A stretch of DNA of 64,000 bases, taken from contig NZ_JANQOM010000013.1 in the NCBI RefSeq assembly GCF_028289625.1, forward strand, positions 160,650 to 224,649, in the 5' to 3' direction. Source of the DNA: Winogradskyella sp. (GTDB lineage: Bacteria; Bacteroidota; Bacteroidia; Flavobacteriales; Flavobacteriaceae). Each line of letters starts with the position of its first letter. Position 1 is the first letter of the stretch. Positions 19,580-29,242 of the stretch are shown here, one piece after another. The notes under the pieces were generated by a model that worked only from the letters and a program-made list of their open reading frames with translations, searched no databases and was not told where the DNA came from. A program made the position numbers and the translations under genes.

Positions 19580-20481
19580 TGCGATTAATCATTCTTTTCC
19601 TTTTAGTTTCGGCTTTTGCTTTTGGGCAAAAGCACTACCAAAAAAATCCATTTACAAATGGTAGTTTAAATTCTGAAGGTTGGGTGGTCAACAGCCAAAA
19701 AACCGATTACTGGAAGTTCTATGATAAAAATGGACAACTTTCTAAAGAAGGTTATTTTAAAAATGACAAAAAAGTTGGCTATTGGAAATTTTATGACGCT
19801 AAAGGGTTTTTAATAAAAGAAGGGCATTTTTTTAACGACCAAAAATCTGATTATTGGAAAGTTTATAAGAATAATAGACTTGTTGAAGAAGGACATTACA
19901 AAAATGGCAAACGAAACAATCATTGGAAGTTCTATCATTCCAATGGACGATTAAAAGAAGAAGGGTTATATAAGGTTGATTATAAAATCGACTATTGGAT
20001 ATCCTTTCACCCTAATGGCAAATTAGCTAGTGAAGGCCATTACAACAACGGAAAAGCTTCAGAATTCTGGAAATTTTATCACACTAATGGTCAACTTGCC
20101 AAAGAAGGCCATTTCACCAATAACAAAGAAGATGGGTATTGGCAATTTTTCCATGACAATGGACAAATAGAAAAATATGGTGAATTTAAGTTAGGAAAAT
20201 TCACTAGCTATTGGCTATTTTACGGCTCAAATGGTAAAAAGACGTCCGAGGGCCATTTTGTAAATGGCAAAAAGCAAAATTGGTGGCTATTTTATGATGA
20301 AAACGAAAAGATTAACCATAAATGTCAGTTGAGCGATAATCAAAAAAATGGGTATTGCCTTAAGTATAAAAACGAACAATTATACTCTGCCATAAAATAC
20401 GAAAACGGAAAACGCATCAAAGAGTGGACGGATTTAAAGTCATTTAAAAAAGAAAACAAGTTATCAGATCTAAGAAGTTAA
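19579..20481 (+). CDS. MORN-like / YwqK-type repeat protein, secreted
   Basis: Tandem ~24-aa repeats of the form xYWKFYdxNGqLxKEGhFkNgKk; signal peptide; TAATG overlap with upstream gene. Confidence 0.85.
   Translation: MRLIILFLLVSAFAFGQKHYQKNPFTNGSLNSEGWVVNSQKTDYWKFYDKNGQLSKEGYFKNDKKVGYWKFYDAKGFLIKEGHFFNDQKSDYWKVYKNNRLVEEGHYKNGKRNNHWKFYHSNGRLKEEGLYKVDYKIDYWISFHPNGKLASEGHYNNGKASEFWKFYHTNGQLAKEGHFTNNKEDGYWQFFHDNGQIEKYGEFKLGKFTSYWLFYGSNGKKTSEGHFVNGKKQNWWLFYDENEKINHKCQLSDNQKNGYCLKYKNEQLYSAIKYENGKRIKEWTDLKSFKKENKLSDLRS
19705..20349 (+). repeat. Nine tandem 23-24-codon repeats
   Basis: DYWKFYDKNGQLSKEGYFKNDKKV / GYWKFYDAKGFLIKEGHFFNDQKS / ... / NWWLFYDENEKINHKCQLSDNQKN; eight of 24 aa and one of 23 aa. 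Confidence 0.82.
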
Positions 20482-21170
20482 TGACGAAAATCGTAGTCAT
20501 CATTCCTGCCTTTAATGAGGAGGATTCCATTGCATTAGTTATTAATGATATTCCAGAAATAGTAGATGAAATTATTGTTGTAAGCAATAACTCAACTGAT
20601 AATACAGAATGTAATGCGCAAAAAGCCGGAGCTACTGTACTAAAAGAACCAAGAAAAGGTTACGGCTATGCCTGCTTAAAGGGTATGGATTATATTGCCC
20701 AACAAGACAACAAGCCAGACATTGTTGTATTCTTGGATGGCGATTATAGCGATTATCCTGAAGAATTAACCAAAATTGTTCAACCCATTATAGAAGATGA
20801 TATTGACCTTGTTATTGGAGCTCGGGTAGCAGCATTACGCGAAAATGGTTCAATGACTGGCCCTCAGATATTTGGCAATTGGCTAGCAACCAGTTTAATG
20901 AAACTATTTTTTAGGTCGAAGTTTACGGATTTAGGGCCTTTTAGAGCTATTAAATACAACAAGCTCTTAGAGCTGAAAATGGAAGACAAAACCTATGGCT
21001 GGACGGTAGAAATGCAGTTGAAAGCCCTCAAGCAAAAAATGAGTTGCAGGGAAATTCCTGTAAAATACAGGAACAGAATAGGTATCTCAAAAGTTTCAGG
21101 AACGATAAAAGGTGCTATATTTGCAGGCGTAAAAATCCTCACATGGATATTTAAATACAGTTTTAAGTGA
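20481..21170 (+). CDS. Glycosyltransferase family 2, dolichol-P-mannose-synthase-like
   Basis: VIIPAFNEEDSIALVINDIPE, VVSNNSTDNT, VFLDGDYSDYPEEL, LGPFRAIKY. Confidence 0.88.
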   Translation: MTKIVVIIPAFNEEDSIALVINDIPEIVDEIIVVSNNSTDNTECNAQKAGATVLKEPRKGYGYACLKGMDYIAQQDNKPDIVVFLDGDYSDYPEELTKIVQPIIEDDIDLVIGARVAALRENGSMTGPQIFGNWLATSLMKLFFRSKFTDLGPFRAIKYNKLLELKMEDKTYGWTVEMQLKALKQKMSCREIPVKYRNRIGISKVSGTIKGAIFAGVKILTWIFKYSFK

Positions 21171-22660
21171 TTTATTTACAGTATTTAGTCATTATTATTT
21201 ACACCATCGCCATTGTGCTGATCTTTATGTATGCTTTGGCGCAATTAAATTTGTTATACAATTACCTGTCTTCAAAAAAAACAAGGGATAAATGTGACAC
21301 GTTTGACTTAAGTAATCCTGATGAAGTACCATTGGTAACGGTTCAGCTTCCTGTATTTAATGAAATGTATGTTATGGAACGCTTGTTAGATAACATTGCG
21401 CTTTTGGATTACCCGAAGGAAAAGTTAGAAATTCAGGTATTAGATGATTCTACAGACGAAACTTTACATACAACTAAGGCTCATGTAGAACAATTAGCGG
21501 CTACTGGTTTAGATATAAAACATATTACCAGAGAGAATCGGATTGGATTTAAAGCTGGAGCCTTAAAAGAAGGCTTAAAAATTGCCAAAGGAGAGTTTAT
21601 TGCCATTTTTGATGCGGACTTCTTACCACAACCTAATTGGCTAAAGCGCACCGTTCCCTATTTTAAAAATGAGGATATTGGTGTTGTACAAACGCGTTGG
21701 GGACACATCAACAGAAATTATTCACTATTGACCAGAATTCAGGCATTTGCCTTGGATGCCCATTTTACGTTAGAGCAAGTGGGAAGAAATAGTAAAGGCC
21801 ATTTTATTAATTTTAATGGTACGGCTGGTGTGTGGCGAAAGGAATGTATCATTGATGCTGGCAATTGGGAAGGCGACACACTAACGGAAGACTTAGATTT
21901 AAGCTACAGAGCACAGTTAAAAAACTGGAAATTTAAATACCTCGAGGATGTTGAAACTCCCGCTGAATTGCCTATCGTGATAAGTGCTGCAAGATCACAA
22001 CAATTCCGTTGGAATAAAGGTGGAGCTGAAAACTTTAGAAAAATGCTTTGGCGTGTCATTAAGTCGAAAAATATTTCTGTTAAAACCAAGGTTCATGGTT
22101 TGCTTCATTTACTCAATAGCTCTATGTTTCTGAGCATTTTTGTAGTGGCAGTTTTAAGTATCCCAATGTTATATATAAAGAATGAGTATGCCCATTTAAG
22201 AGATTACTTTTATGTAATGAGCTTCTTTATAATGAGTACTATTATCTTCTTTGTATGTTACTGGTTTATGTATCGCAACATTTATGGGAGCGGCTTTAAA
22301 CGATTCTTTGGTTATATTGGTATGTTCTTTACCTTCTTTTCTATAGCTATGGGCTTCTCATTGCATAATTCCATTGCAGTTATTGAAGGCCATGTTGGCA
22401 AAAAAAGTGAGTTTGTAAGAACCCCAAAATTCAATATTCGAAAGTTTAAAGATAACTGGAGAAACAACAAATACCTCAGAAAAAAGCTGTCTTCAAATGT
22501 TATTATTGAAGGCCTATTGATGGTCTATTTCGGCTTTGGATTGTATAGTGCCTTTATAGTTGGTGACCAAGGAGGTGACTTTGGACTATTCCCTTTTCAC
22601 TTGATGCTTTGTATTGGTTTTGGCTATGTATTCTTTAAATCCATAGGGTCTAAAGTTTAA
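21167..22660 (+). CDS. Membrane glycosyltransferase family 2, cellulose synthase-like
   Basis: VTVQLPVFNEMYVMERLLDNI, VLDDSTDET, FDADFLPQPNWL, TLTEDLDLSYRAQ, QQFRWNKGG; C-terminal TM segments; GTG start overlapping upstream TGA. Confidence 0.9.
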   Translation: MIYLQYLVIIIYTIAIVLIFMYALAQLNLLYNYLSSKKTRDKCDTFDLSNPDEVPLVTVQLPVFNEMYVMERLLDNIALLDYPKEKLEIQVLDDSTDETLHTTKAHVEQLAATGLDIKHITRENRIGFKAGALKEGLKIAKGEFIAIFDADFLPQPNWLKRTVPYFKNEDIGVVQTRWGHINRNYSLLTRIQAFALDAHFTLEQVGRNSKGHFINFNGTAGVWRKECIIDAGNWEGDTLTEDLDLSYRAQLKNWKFKYLEDVETPAELPIVISAARSQQFRWNKGGAENFRKMLWRVIKSKNISVKTKVHGLLHLLNSSMFLSIFVVAVLSIPMLYIKNEYAHLRDYFYVMSFFIMSTIIFFVCYWFMYRNIYGSGFKRFFGYIGMFFTFFSIAMGFSLHNSIAVIEGHVGKKSEFVRTPKFNIRKFKDNWRNNKYLRKKLSSNVIIEGLLMVYFGFGLYSAFIVGDQGGDFGLFPFHLMLCIGFGYVFFKSIGSKV

Positions 22661-22665
22661 CATAT

Positions 22666-23094
22666 TTATTCTCTTTCTTCAAAAGGGATGATTATCCCTT
22701 TTTCTAAATAATTCTTTAACCCATTCAACAGCATAGCCCAACAAAAGGATGAATGTTTGAAATGATTATTGCATTCTGGCCAATCTTTATGAAAAAATTT
22801 TAAATAAGTCCCATTGCTTTTCTCTTCTAAATCAAAGCCAAACATCGTTGGATTCCAATCGGCATCAGCTTTCGTCATTTTGTAATGGATATGCTCCTTA
22901 TGCTTAACACTATTTACTTCGGCATACCAATCGTACTTGTCCGTAAAGTTAAAATTATACACTTCTCCTTCCATTGGTATACCTGTACATTTTAAGGGCC
23001 ACCAATTCACAAGGTGCTTAGATTCTGATACCGCTTTATAAACACTTGCCTTATCACTTTTAATTAAAAGATTGAAATAAATAGCGTGACTCAT
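22666..23094 (-). CDS. SRPBCC (START/AHSA1-like) domain protein
   Basis: Small alpha/beta protein: KASVYKAVSESKHLVNWWPLKC...FHKDWPECNNHFKHSSFCWAMLLNGLKNYLEKG. Confidence 0.72.
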   Translation of the reverse strand: MSHAIYFNLLIKSDKASVYKAVSESKHLVNWWPLKCTGIPMEGEVYNFNFTDKYDWYAEVNSVKHKEHIHYKMTKADADWNPTMFGFDLEEKSNGTYLKFFHKDWPECNNHFKHSSFCWAMLLNGLKNYLEKGIIIPFEERE

Positions 23095-23178
23095 TTTAAA
23101 ATTTTCTTTCTTTAAAGTTATTATTCTTTTTTTAATACGACTATTTATCCGTTTTTAAATAATTCTATCTTTGAATTT

Positions 23179-24549
23179 ATGCTCGGATTAGCCAACGTTT
23201 TCAAATACAAAAAATTAACCATAGCTTACATCTTAATCAGTTGCATTTTATATCTATGGTTTGCTTATGCTCTAGAACGTACAGAAGCGCTTAAGCTCAT
23301 TTTCCTTTATGTTGCACTGTTCGTTTTTGCTTATCAGATTATTAAAACATCTGGGTTCTATTTTAGGGTTCTCGTTATTGCAGCGATTCTATTCCGATTA
23401 GTGTTTCTATTTGCTATTCCCAATCTATCCCAAGATTTTTTTCGCTTTGTATGGGATGGGAGAATGATTCTTGAAGGATTTAATCCTTATCTATACACCC
23501 CTGATTCGTTTGTTCTCAATGGAGAAATTCCTATTGCAGATGCTAAAGAGTTACACAGTGGTATGGGAGAATTAAGTGCTATGCATTTTACCAATTATCC
23601 ACCTTTAAATCAGTTGTGTTTTGTACTTGGAAACCTGTTTCCCGGCCAAAGTATATTGAGTTCGGTTATAGGTTTAAGATTAGTAATAATAGCTGCTGAT
23701 ATTGGTACTTTATATTTTGGAAAAAAACTCTTGGAGCGCTTAGGATTACCTTCAAATAGAATCTTCTGGTATATTCTCAATCCATTTATCATCATTGAGT
23801 TTACTGGAAACTTACATTTTGAAGGTGTTATGATATGCTTCTTAGTGTGGTCTTTATATCTATTACATTCCGGGCAATGGAAATGGGCAGCTGTTCTTTT
23901 GGCATGCTCCATATCCGTAAAATTGATTCCATTAATGTTTTTACCGCTTTTCTTTTGGTGGTTCGTAAAAAAAGAAAAACCTCTAAACGGACTAAAAAAA
24001 TTAATCCTCTTTTATAGCATTACTATTTTAACCGTATTACTAGTGTTTCTCCCTTTTTTCTCCATGGAATTTATTAATAATTATTCTAAAACGGTGGGAC
24101 TTTGGTTTGGAGATTTTGAGTTCAATGCTAGTATTTATTATATCGCTAGAGCTATTGGTTATTCAATAACTGGTTATAATGAAATTGCAATCATTGCTAA
24201 GATATTACCTATTATTTCCGTGTTGGTCATTTTAGGTTTTTCATTATTTAAGCAGAATAACAACATTCCAAGATTAACTGCTTCTATCTTAATTGCCTTT
24301 AGTTGCTATTTATTTTTGAGTACCACCGTACATCCATGGTATATTGGTACTTTGGTTTTGCTTTGCATGTTCACCAACTATAGGTATCCTTTGGTTTGGA
24401 GTATGGTCATCATATTGAGCTATCTGTCTTATCTAGGCATTGGAACTTCAGATAAATCCGAAAACTTATGGATTATAGGATTAGAATACCTTATTGTATT
24501 CTCGGTATTTATATGGGAAGTAATATTGAAAAAAACTATTAAAGTTTAA
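23179..24549 (+). CDS. Polytopic membrane glycosyltransferase (mannosyltransferase/GT87-like)
   Basis: Many TM helices; FFRFVWDGRMILEGFNPYLYTPD; NYPPLNQ; RIFWYILNPFIIIEFTGNLHFEGVMICFL. Confidence 0.75.
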   Translation: MLGLANVFKYKKLTIAYILISCILYLWFAYALERTEALKLIFLYVALFVFAYQIIKTSGFYFRVLVIAAILFRLVFLFAIPNLSQDFFRFVWDGRMILEGFNPYLYTPDSFVLNGEIPIADAKELHSGMGELSAMHFTNYPPLNQLCFVLGNLFPGQSILSSVIGLRLVIIAADIGTLYFGKKLLERLGLPSNRIFWYILNPFIIIEFTGNLHFEGVMICFLVWSLYLLHSGQWKWAAVLLACSISVKLIPLMFLPLFFWWFVKKEKPLNGLKKLILFYSITILTVLLVFLPFFSMEFINNYSKTVGLWFGDFEFNASIYYIARAIGYSITGYNEIAIIAKILPIISVLVILGFSLFKQNNNIPRLTASILIAFSCYLFLSTTVHPWYIGTLVLLCMFTNYRYPLVWSMVIILSYLSYLGIGTSDKSENLWIIGLEYLIVFSVFIWEVILKKTIKV

Positions 24550-24842
24550 TCTTCCAAATCTTCCGGTGGTTGAACTGCTTCAGCATCATTTTCTTCTAAC
24601 GCTTCATAATCGTCTTCGTCATAATTTGCCATTGTTGCAGCCAACCTAGAGCTTACCTTAACTAGGTATTTAGTATCTTCTGTAGTGACTTCAACTGCGT
24701 CAATAACTTCATTCTTTGCATTTCTAAAAGTAATGATGTGGTCGTCGTCGTAGCCATCAGGATATTTATCCACAAGCATTGCTAGGATTTCTGGTGTCAA
24801 TTTTTTAAAGTCAACTATGACACGTTTTAAATTGTCTTTCAT
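24546..24842 (-). CDS. Small acidic protein of unknown function (ORF track start 24866)
   Basis: MKDNLKRVIVDFKKLTPEILAMLVDKYPDGYDDDHIITFRNAKNEVIDAVEV; acidic C-terminus; ATG at 24842 fits better. Confidence 0.7.
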   Translation of the reverse strand: MKDNLKRVIVDFKKLTPEILAMLVDKYPDGYDDDHIITFRNAKNEVIDAVEVTTEDTKYLVKVSSRLAATMANYDEDDYEALEENDAEAVQPPEDLED

Positions 24843-25044
24843 TTTATTTCGTAGGTTGATTAACACTAATATACAAAGGAATTCATTAGAAATATTAAGT
24901 CTATATTAATTTTCATTCATTTTCGTCCGAATATAAGACCCACTAAAACACACAGTTTACTAAATGAAACACTTAGATAACTCAAACCTATTTTATATCT
25001 TTAACCAAAGTCTTTAGTTTAGTGGTGAACAAAACTCAAATACT

Positions 25045-25449
25045 ATGAAAACACAAGAATTTACTGCAAAATCAATTTATAAAACCTTCGGTTTTATAGC
25101 TATTTTAATGATCGCCTTATTCACATTTAACACATCCCTTGGGCAAACCAATGAAAAAACTATTACTGGACTAATTGTCAATGAAGATGGACCTTTACCT
25201 GGCGTAAATATTACACTAAAAGGCGAAAGAGTCGGAACTTCAACAGATTTTAATGGTGAATTTACCTTCCCTAAAAAATTAAAAACAGGTGATGTTTTAA
25301 TCTTTAGTTACCTTGGCTACCTTACACAAAGGGTTACCATTAATTCTGAAAATAGCTTTATCAAATTAGAGTTAGAGCTAGATATGGTAGAAATGATGGG
25401 GGATTTAGACACCAATACTCCTTATAAAACCAAGCGTAAAAAGAATTAA
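25045..25449 (+). CDS. CarboxypepD_reg-like domain protein
   Basis: KTITGLIVNEDGPLPGVNITLKGERVGTSTDFNGEFTFPKKLKTGDVLIFSYLGYLTQRV. Confidence 0.85.
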   Translation: MKTQEFTAKSIYKTFGFIAILMIALFTFNTSLGQTNEKTITGLIVNEDGPLPGVNITLKGERVGTSTDFNGEFTFPKKLKTGDVLIFSYLGYLTQRVTINSENSFIKLELELDMVEMMGDLDTNTPYKTKRKKN

Positions 25450-25458
25450 CTGCAGATT

Positions 25459-26478
25459 TTGCAAAAAAAATCCATTCTTTACGTTTTCTGCTTTTTTGCA
25501 GGTTACTTAAATGCCCAAGTTTCTGACTTTGACCATATCGATTTTACAAAAGCGGATCGTATTGCTTTGTCTTACAATAAAGAACGTTTAACAAATCTAC
25601 CTGAACTAGCTTATAAACTCACTACAGATCTTACGACCGACGTAGAACGTTTTAGAGCACTTTATCGTTGGGTGTGTGCAAATATCGCTAATGACTATGG
25701 GCTCTATCTTAAAAACAATCGCAAACGGCAATATTTTAAGAACGATAGTTTAAAACTTAATGCATGGAATGATAAGTTTAGACGTCGACTCTTTAAAAAG
25801 CTACTTAAGAAAAAACAGACGATTTGTACGGGTTATGCCTATTTGGTAAAAGCGCTGGCTGATTTAGTAAACATAGAATGTGAAATCGTTCATGGTTATG
25901 GTCGTGTAAGTACCACAAATATTGAAACCTTGAATTTACCTAACCATTCGTGGAATGCTGTAAAACTAAACGGTAAATGGTATCTCTGCGATCCTACTTG
26001 GGCAAGTGGTATTCCTAATCCAAAAACCAAAAATTTTGTATTTCTGTATAATGATGGTTTTTTTCTGGCCAATCCCAAGCTATTTGCCGTAAATCATTTT
26101 CCTATTGATAATAGATGGTGGCTTTTGGAGGATAATATTCCTTCCTTTGAAGAATTTCTAGCTGCTCCCGTAATTTATGGTAATGCCTATAAAACACTCG
26201 AACTCCATAATGCACCTGAACAAATGCATCATAACATAAAGAAAAATGAAAAAGTGGCCTTTAATTACAAGCTTAAAAAATCCATTAAAGCCGAAAAGGT
26301 TAAATTGCTCTTAGATAATGGTGATGACACTTGGAGAGCAAACCCGACATCAATTTCTATTGACAATACATTCCTAAAATTAGAACATCAATTTAAAAGA
26401 AAAGGGTTCTATGATGTTCACCTCTATTTAAATGGTGATTTAATTTCCACCTACACTGTTGAAGTGAAAGCTCATTAG
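25459..26478 (+). CDS. Transglutaminase-like domain protein
   Basis: RALYRWVCANIANDYG, TICTGYAYLVKALADLVNIECEIVHGYGR, NHSWNAVKLNGKWYLCDPTWASG (Cys/His/Asp); TTG start. Confidence 0.88.
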   Translation: MQKKSILYVFCFFAGYLNAQVSDFDHIDFTKADRIALSYNKERLTNLPELAYKLTTDLTTDVERFRALYRWVCANIANDYGLYLKNNRKRQYFKNDSLKLNAWNDKFRRRLFKKLLKKKQTICTGYAYLVKALADLVNIECEIVHGYGRVSTTNIETLNLPNHSWNAVKLNGKWYLCDPTWASGIPNPKTKNFVFLYNDGFFLANPKLFAVNHFPIDNRWWLLEDNIPSFEEFLAAPVIYGNAYKTLELHNAPEQMHHNIKKNEKVAFNYKLKKSIKAEKVKLLLDNGDDTWRANPTSISIDNTFLKLEHQFKRKGFYDVHLYLNGDLISTYTVEVKAH

Positions 26479-27281
26479 AGCATCTTTAAAGTATTAACTT
26501 CTTGTTGTGTTAAATGCTTCCAATACCCTCTGGGAATATCTTTTTTAGTCAAATGTGCAATGGCTACACAATCAATTTTTACCAAATCGTATTTAAGCGT
26601 TTCAAAAATAGTTCTTAGGATAGAATTCCCAGTATTCTTTATTTTAATTCCTATTTTGTTTTTTGACTCACCTTCGATATAGCTAATCTCTTCGACTGTA
26701 ATTAATTTTCCATCAACTTTAAAACCTTCCTGAATTTTCTTGAGGTCTTCAAATTTTAGGTTTCTATCTAAATCCACCTGAAATAAACGTACAACTCCTT
26801 GTTTTGAATTCGTGAATTTTTGCATTACTTTCTCATCATTGGTAAAGAGTAATAACCCTAAAGAATTTCGACCAAGCCGTCCAATCGGTTTTATATTAGC
26901 AGTAGTAGCATTAGCCACTAAATCCATAACTGTTCTACCTTTTCCTTCGGCAGTTGTTGTTGCAAAACCTTTGGGCTTGTTTAACAACACATAAACTTTA
27001 GGTTCTGGAGTAATACGCTGTCCATCAAAACGAACCTCGTCGGTAGGCTTTACTTTATAGCCCATCTCGGTAATTACCTTACCATTAACCGTTACAAGAC
27101 CTATAGCAATATTTTCATCAGCCTCTCTTCGGGAACATACACCAGAGTTAGCAATAAATTTATTCAATCGTATCTCGTCAGAATTTGCTGATTTACTTTT
27201 AGATTGGGATTGTTTTCTAACTGGAGCATTGCCTCTTCCTGAAAACCTTTTTTTACCTCTGCTACCTTGATGTCTGCTCAT
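26475..27281 (-). CDS. RluB/RluF-type pseudouridine synthase with S4 domain
   Basis: IRLNKFIANSGVCSRREADENIAIGLVTVNGKV, LNKPKGFATTTAEGKGRTVMDLV, IKPIGRLGRNSLGLLLFTND. Confidence 0.93.
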   Translation of the reverse strand: MSRHQGSRGKKRFSGRGNAPVRKQSQSKSKSANSDEIRLNKFIANSGVCSRREADENIAIGLVTVNGKVITEMGYKVKPTDEVRFDGQRITPEPKVYVLLNKPKGFATTTAEGKGRTVMDLVANATTANIKPIGRLGRNSLGLLLFTNDEKVMQKFTNSKQGVVRLFQVDLDRNLKFEDLKKIQEGFKVDGKLITVEEISYIEGESKNKIGIKIKNTGNSILRTIFETLKYDLVKIDCVAIAHLTKKDIPRGYWKHLTQQEVNTLKML

Positions 27282-27323
27282 ATCCTAAATTTTTTGCAAA
27301 GGTATAACAATAGTTAACATTAA

Positions 27324-28271
27324 CTATTTTATTTCCACAGTAGTTTGTCGTTCTCTATTGACTATAAGTTTAGTAACATCTGGCCTAGAATAATGACCCA
27401 CGGGATCAAAATTTTGGCGTTCTTCTAAAACCCGATTAAAATCTATGTCTTGGATTATTAATCCTTCCTTGTGTAAAACAGGCGCTACAATCCATTCGCC
27501 ATCCGGACCAGCGATACAACTTCCTCCATTAGTCAAAGTTTCAGGTGCATTTTTCAGAATAGCATCCAAGTGTGGTGTCTCTTTAGGAAAGTCGTTCTTA
27601 TTCATTAAACTTGAAACCGATACCACAAAAGAACGTGATTCCCTTGCAATAAAACGTGTAATGTCTTTAGTATTATGGTCACTTCCAGGCCATACGGCGA
27701 TATGTAAATTTTCACCTTGGCCATATAAGGCTGTTCTTGGTAACGGCATCCAGTTTTCCCAGCAATTGAGTCCACCAACGGTAAAAGCTTTTAAAGGATG
27801 TACTTGCAGACCATTGCCATCACCTGGCGCCCAAGTTAAACGCTCATCATACGTTGGCTGTAGCTTTCTATGCACGGATTTTACTTCACCTTTTTCATTA
27901 ATATAAACTAATGAAGCATAAATGCTGTGACCTCCCCTGTCTAAAGGCCGCTCCATAATACCCAAATAAATAGCTATACTATGTGCTTTTGCTAGTTCAC
28001 AAATGGAATCCAAATCACCTTTTTCTATGCAAATTGAATTATTGACATAATGTGCATATATTTCCTTATTTAAAGTAGTATTCCATTCTGCACCTCCAGT
28101 TAAAGCCAACCAAAATGGATAACCTGGCAACAAGGCTTCTCCAAAAACTATGAGTTCACATTGATTTTTTGCTGCTTCCTTTATGGAATTTTCAATTTTG
28201 TCTATGGTAGCTGTTTTGTCCAACCAAACTGGTGCCATTTGTGCCATGGCGATTTTTAGGGTAGTATTCAT
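27324..28271 (-). CDS. Carbon-nitrogen hydrolase, nitrilase-like
   Basis: IVFGEALLPGYPFW, HRKLQPTYDERLTWAPGDG, GGLNCWENWMPLPR (Glu-Lys-Cys triad). Confidence 0.92.
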   Translation of the reverse strand: MNTTLKIAMAQMAPVWLDKTATIDKIENSIKEAAKNQCELIVFGEALLPGYPFWLALTGGAEWNTTLNKEIYAHYVNNSICIEKGDLDSICELAKAHSIAIYLGIMERPLDRGGHSIYASLVYINEKGEVKSVHRKLQPTYDERLTWAPGDGNGLQVHPLKAFTVGGLNCWENWMPLPRTALYGQGENLHIAVWPGSDHNTKDITRFIARESRSFVVSVSSLMNKNDFPKETPHLDAILKNAPETLTNGGSCIAGPDGEWIVAPVLHKEGLIIQDIDFNRVLEERQNFDPVGHYSRPDVTKLIVNRERQTTVEIK

Positions 28272-29174
28272 TTATAAGCGGTTTAATACAACGGATACAT
28301 CAATTAATAAAATGGAAAATACACCAGCCACTATAATAAACTTCAAGATATTATGAAGTAAAAGGTAGTGTATTTTCTTATTCGATTTCCAGACTATAAG
28401 TAGAAAAAGTACTAGTAACATTACACTTAGATAAAAGAAATAATACATATGTCCTATTTTAAAAAATAGAATCAAGACTATTCCCGATATAATAGTTAGT
28501 ATAGCTAGAACGGTAAGCATTAATTTAGAGGTTTTTTCACCATAAACTACGGGCACGGTCTTATAATCTAAAGCTAAGTCCCCTTTTATATTCTCTAAAT
28601 CTTTGGTTAATTCTCTCATTGATACTAATAAAAACAGGAAGATAGCATGTGCAAATATGACGAGTTCAAAATTTCGATAATAAATAAAAATGGCAAAAAA
28701 TGGAATAACCGTTAGAATTGCAGAAACTAAATTCCCTGTCATTGGTTGTTTTTTCAATCTATGCGAATACAACCATATAGCAAAAATATAAACCGCAAAA
28801 AATATAACGGCTTTAAAAGACACATAACTTGCAAAGACTATGGCTAAAAAATTAAGAACAAAATAGAATGATAATTTTGTGTTTTGGCTCACTAAACGAT
28901 CCAGCATTGTTTTTCTTGGTCTATTAATGAGATCTTTCTCAGAGTCATAAAAATTATTAATGATGTAGCCAGCAGCAATGGTGGCTGAGGACGCTAAAAC
29001 TAACATTAACAAATTAATATCAAAGAGTACTGCCCCTAAAGGTTTTTCTGGTGCAAAAATGTAAATAGAAGCTAAATACTGGGCAATAACAACAACAAGA
29101 ATATTATACCCACGAACTACCGAAAAGAGGCTGAAAAATTTAAGAAGAATATGTTTCTGCCGTCTTGAAAGCAT
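28272..29174 (-). CDS. UbiA-family prenyltransferase, geranylgeranylglycerol-phosphate geranylgeranyltransferase-like
   Basis: NNFYDSEKDLINRPRKTML and ELTKDLENIKGDLALDYKTVPVVYG; polytopic; beside mevalonate genes. Confidence 0.8.
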   Translation of the reverse strand: MLSRRQKHILLKFFSLFSVVRGYNILVVVIAQYLASIYIFAPEKPLGAVLFDINLLMLVLASSATIAAGYIINNFYDSEKDLINRPRKTMLDRLVSQNTKLSFYFVLNFLAIVFASYVSFKAVIFFAVYIFAIWLYSHRLKKQPMTGNLVSAILTVIPFFAIFIYYRNFELVIFAHAIFLFLLVSMRELTKDLENIKGDLALDYKTVPVVYGEKTSKLMLTVLAILTIISGIVLILFFKIGHMYYFFYLSVMLLVLFLLIVWKSNKKIHYLLLHNILKFIIVAGVFSILLIDVSVVLNRL

Positions 29175-29191
29175 ACGTAAGAATTAAAAAA

Positions 29192-29220
29192 ACCTCACAA
29201 GTTTCTAGAACCCGTGAGGT
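29192..29220 (-). terminator. Rho-independent terminator-like hairpin
   Basis: ACCTCAC...GTGAGGT 7-bp stem followed on the minus strand by a T-run; between the mevalonate kinase and ubiA-like genes. Confidence 0.65.
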
Positions 29221-29242
29221 CTAAATATACTATTTTATAGAA

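Noticed and set aside
19705-20349. CRISPR array
   Set aside because: The periodicity comes from in-frame protein repeats that diverge at nucleotide level, with no conserved repeat and unique spacer pattern.
19579-20481. Toxin-antitoxin module (YwqK-family antitoxin label)
   Set aside because: The protein is a secreted repeat protein in a GT/redox operon. No toxin partner or small-gene pair is present.
23166-23173. TATCTTTG -7-like element implying a leaderless mRNA for the gene at 23179
   Set aside because: The -7 match is good, but I found no clear TTG -33 element at the right distance, so it is not called as a promoter.
27445-27906. 153-aa plus-strand ORF
   Set aside because: Antisense to the nitrilase gene, with no recognisable motif.
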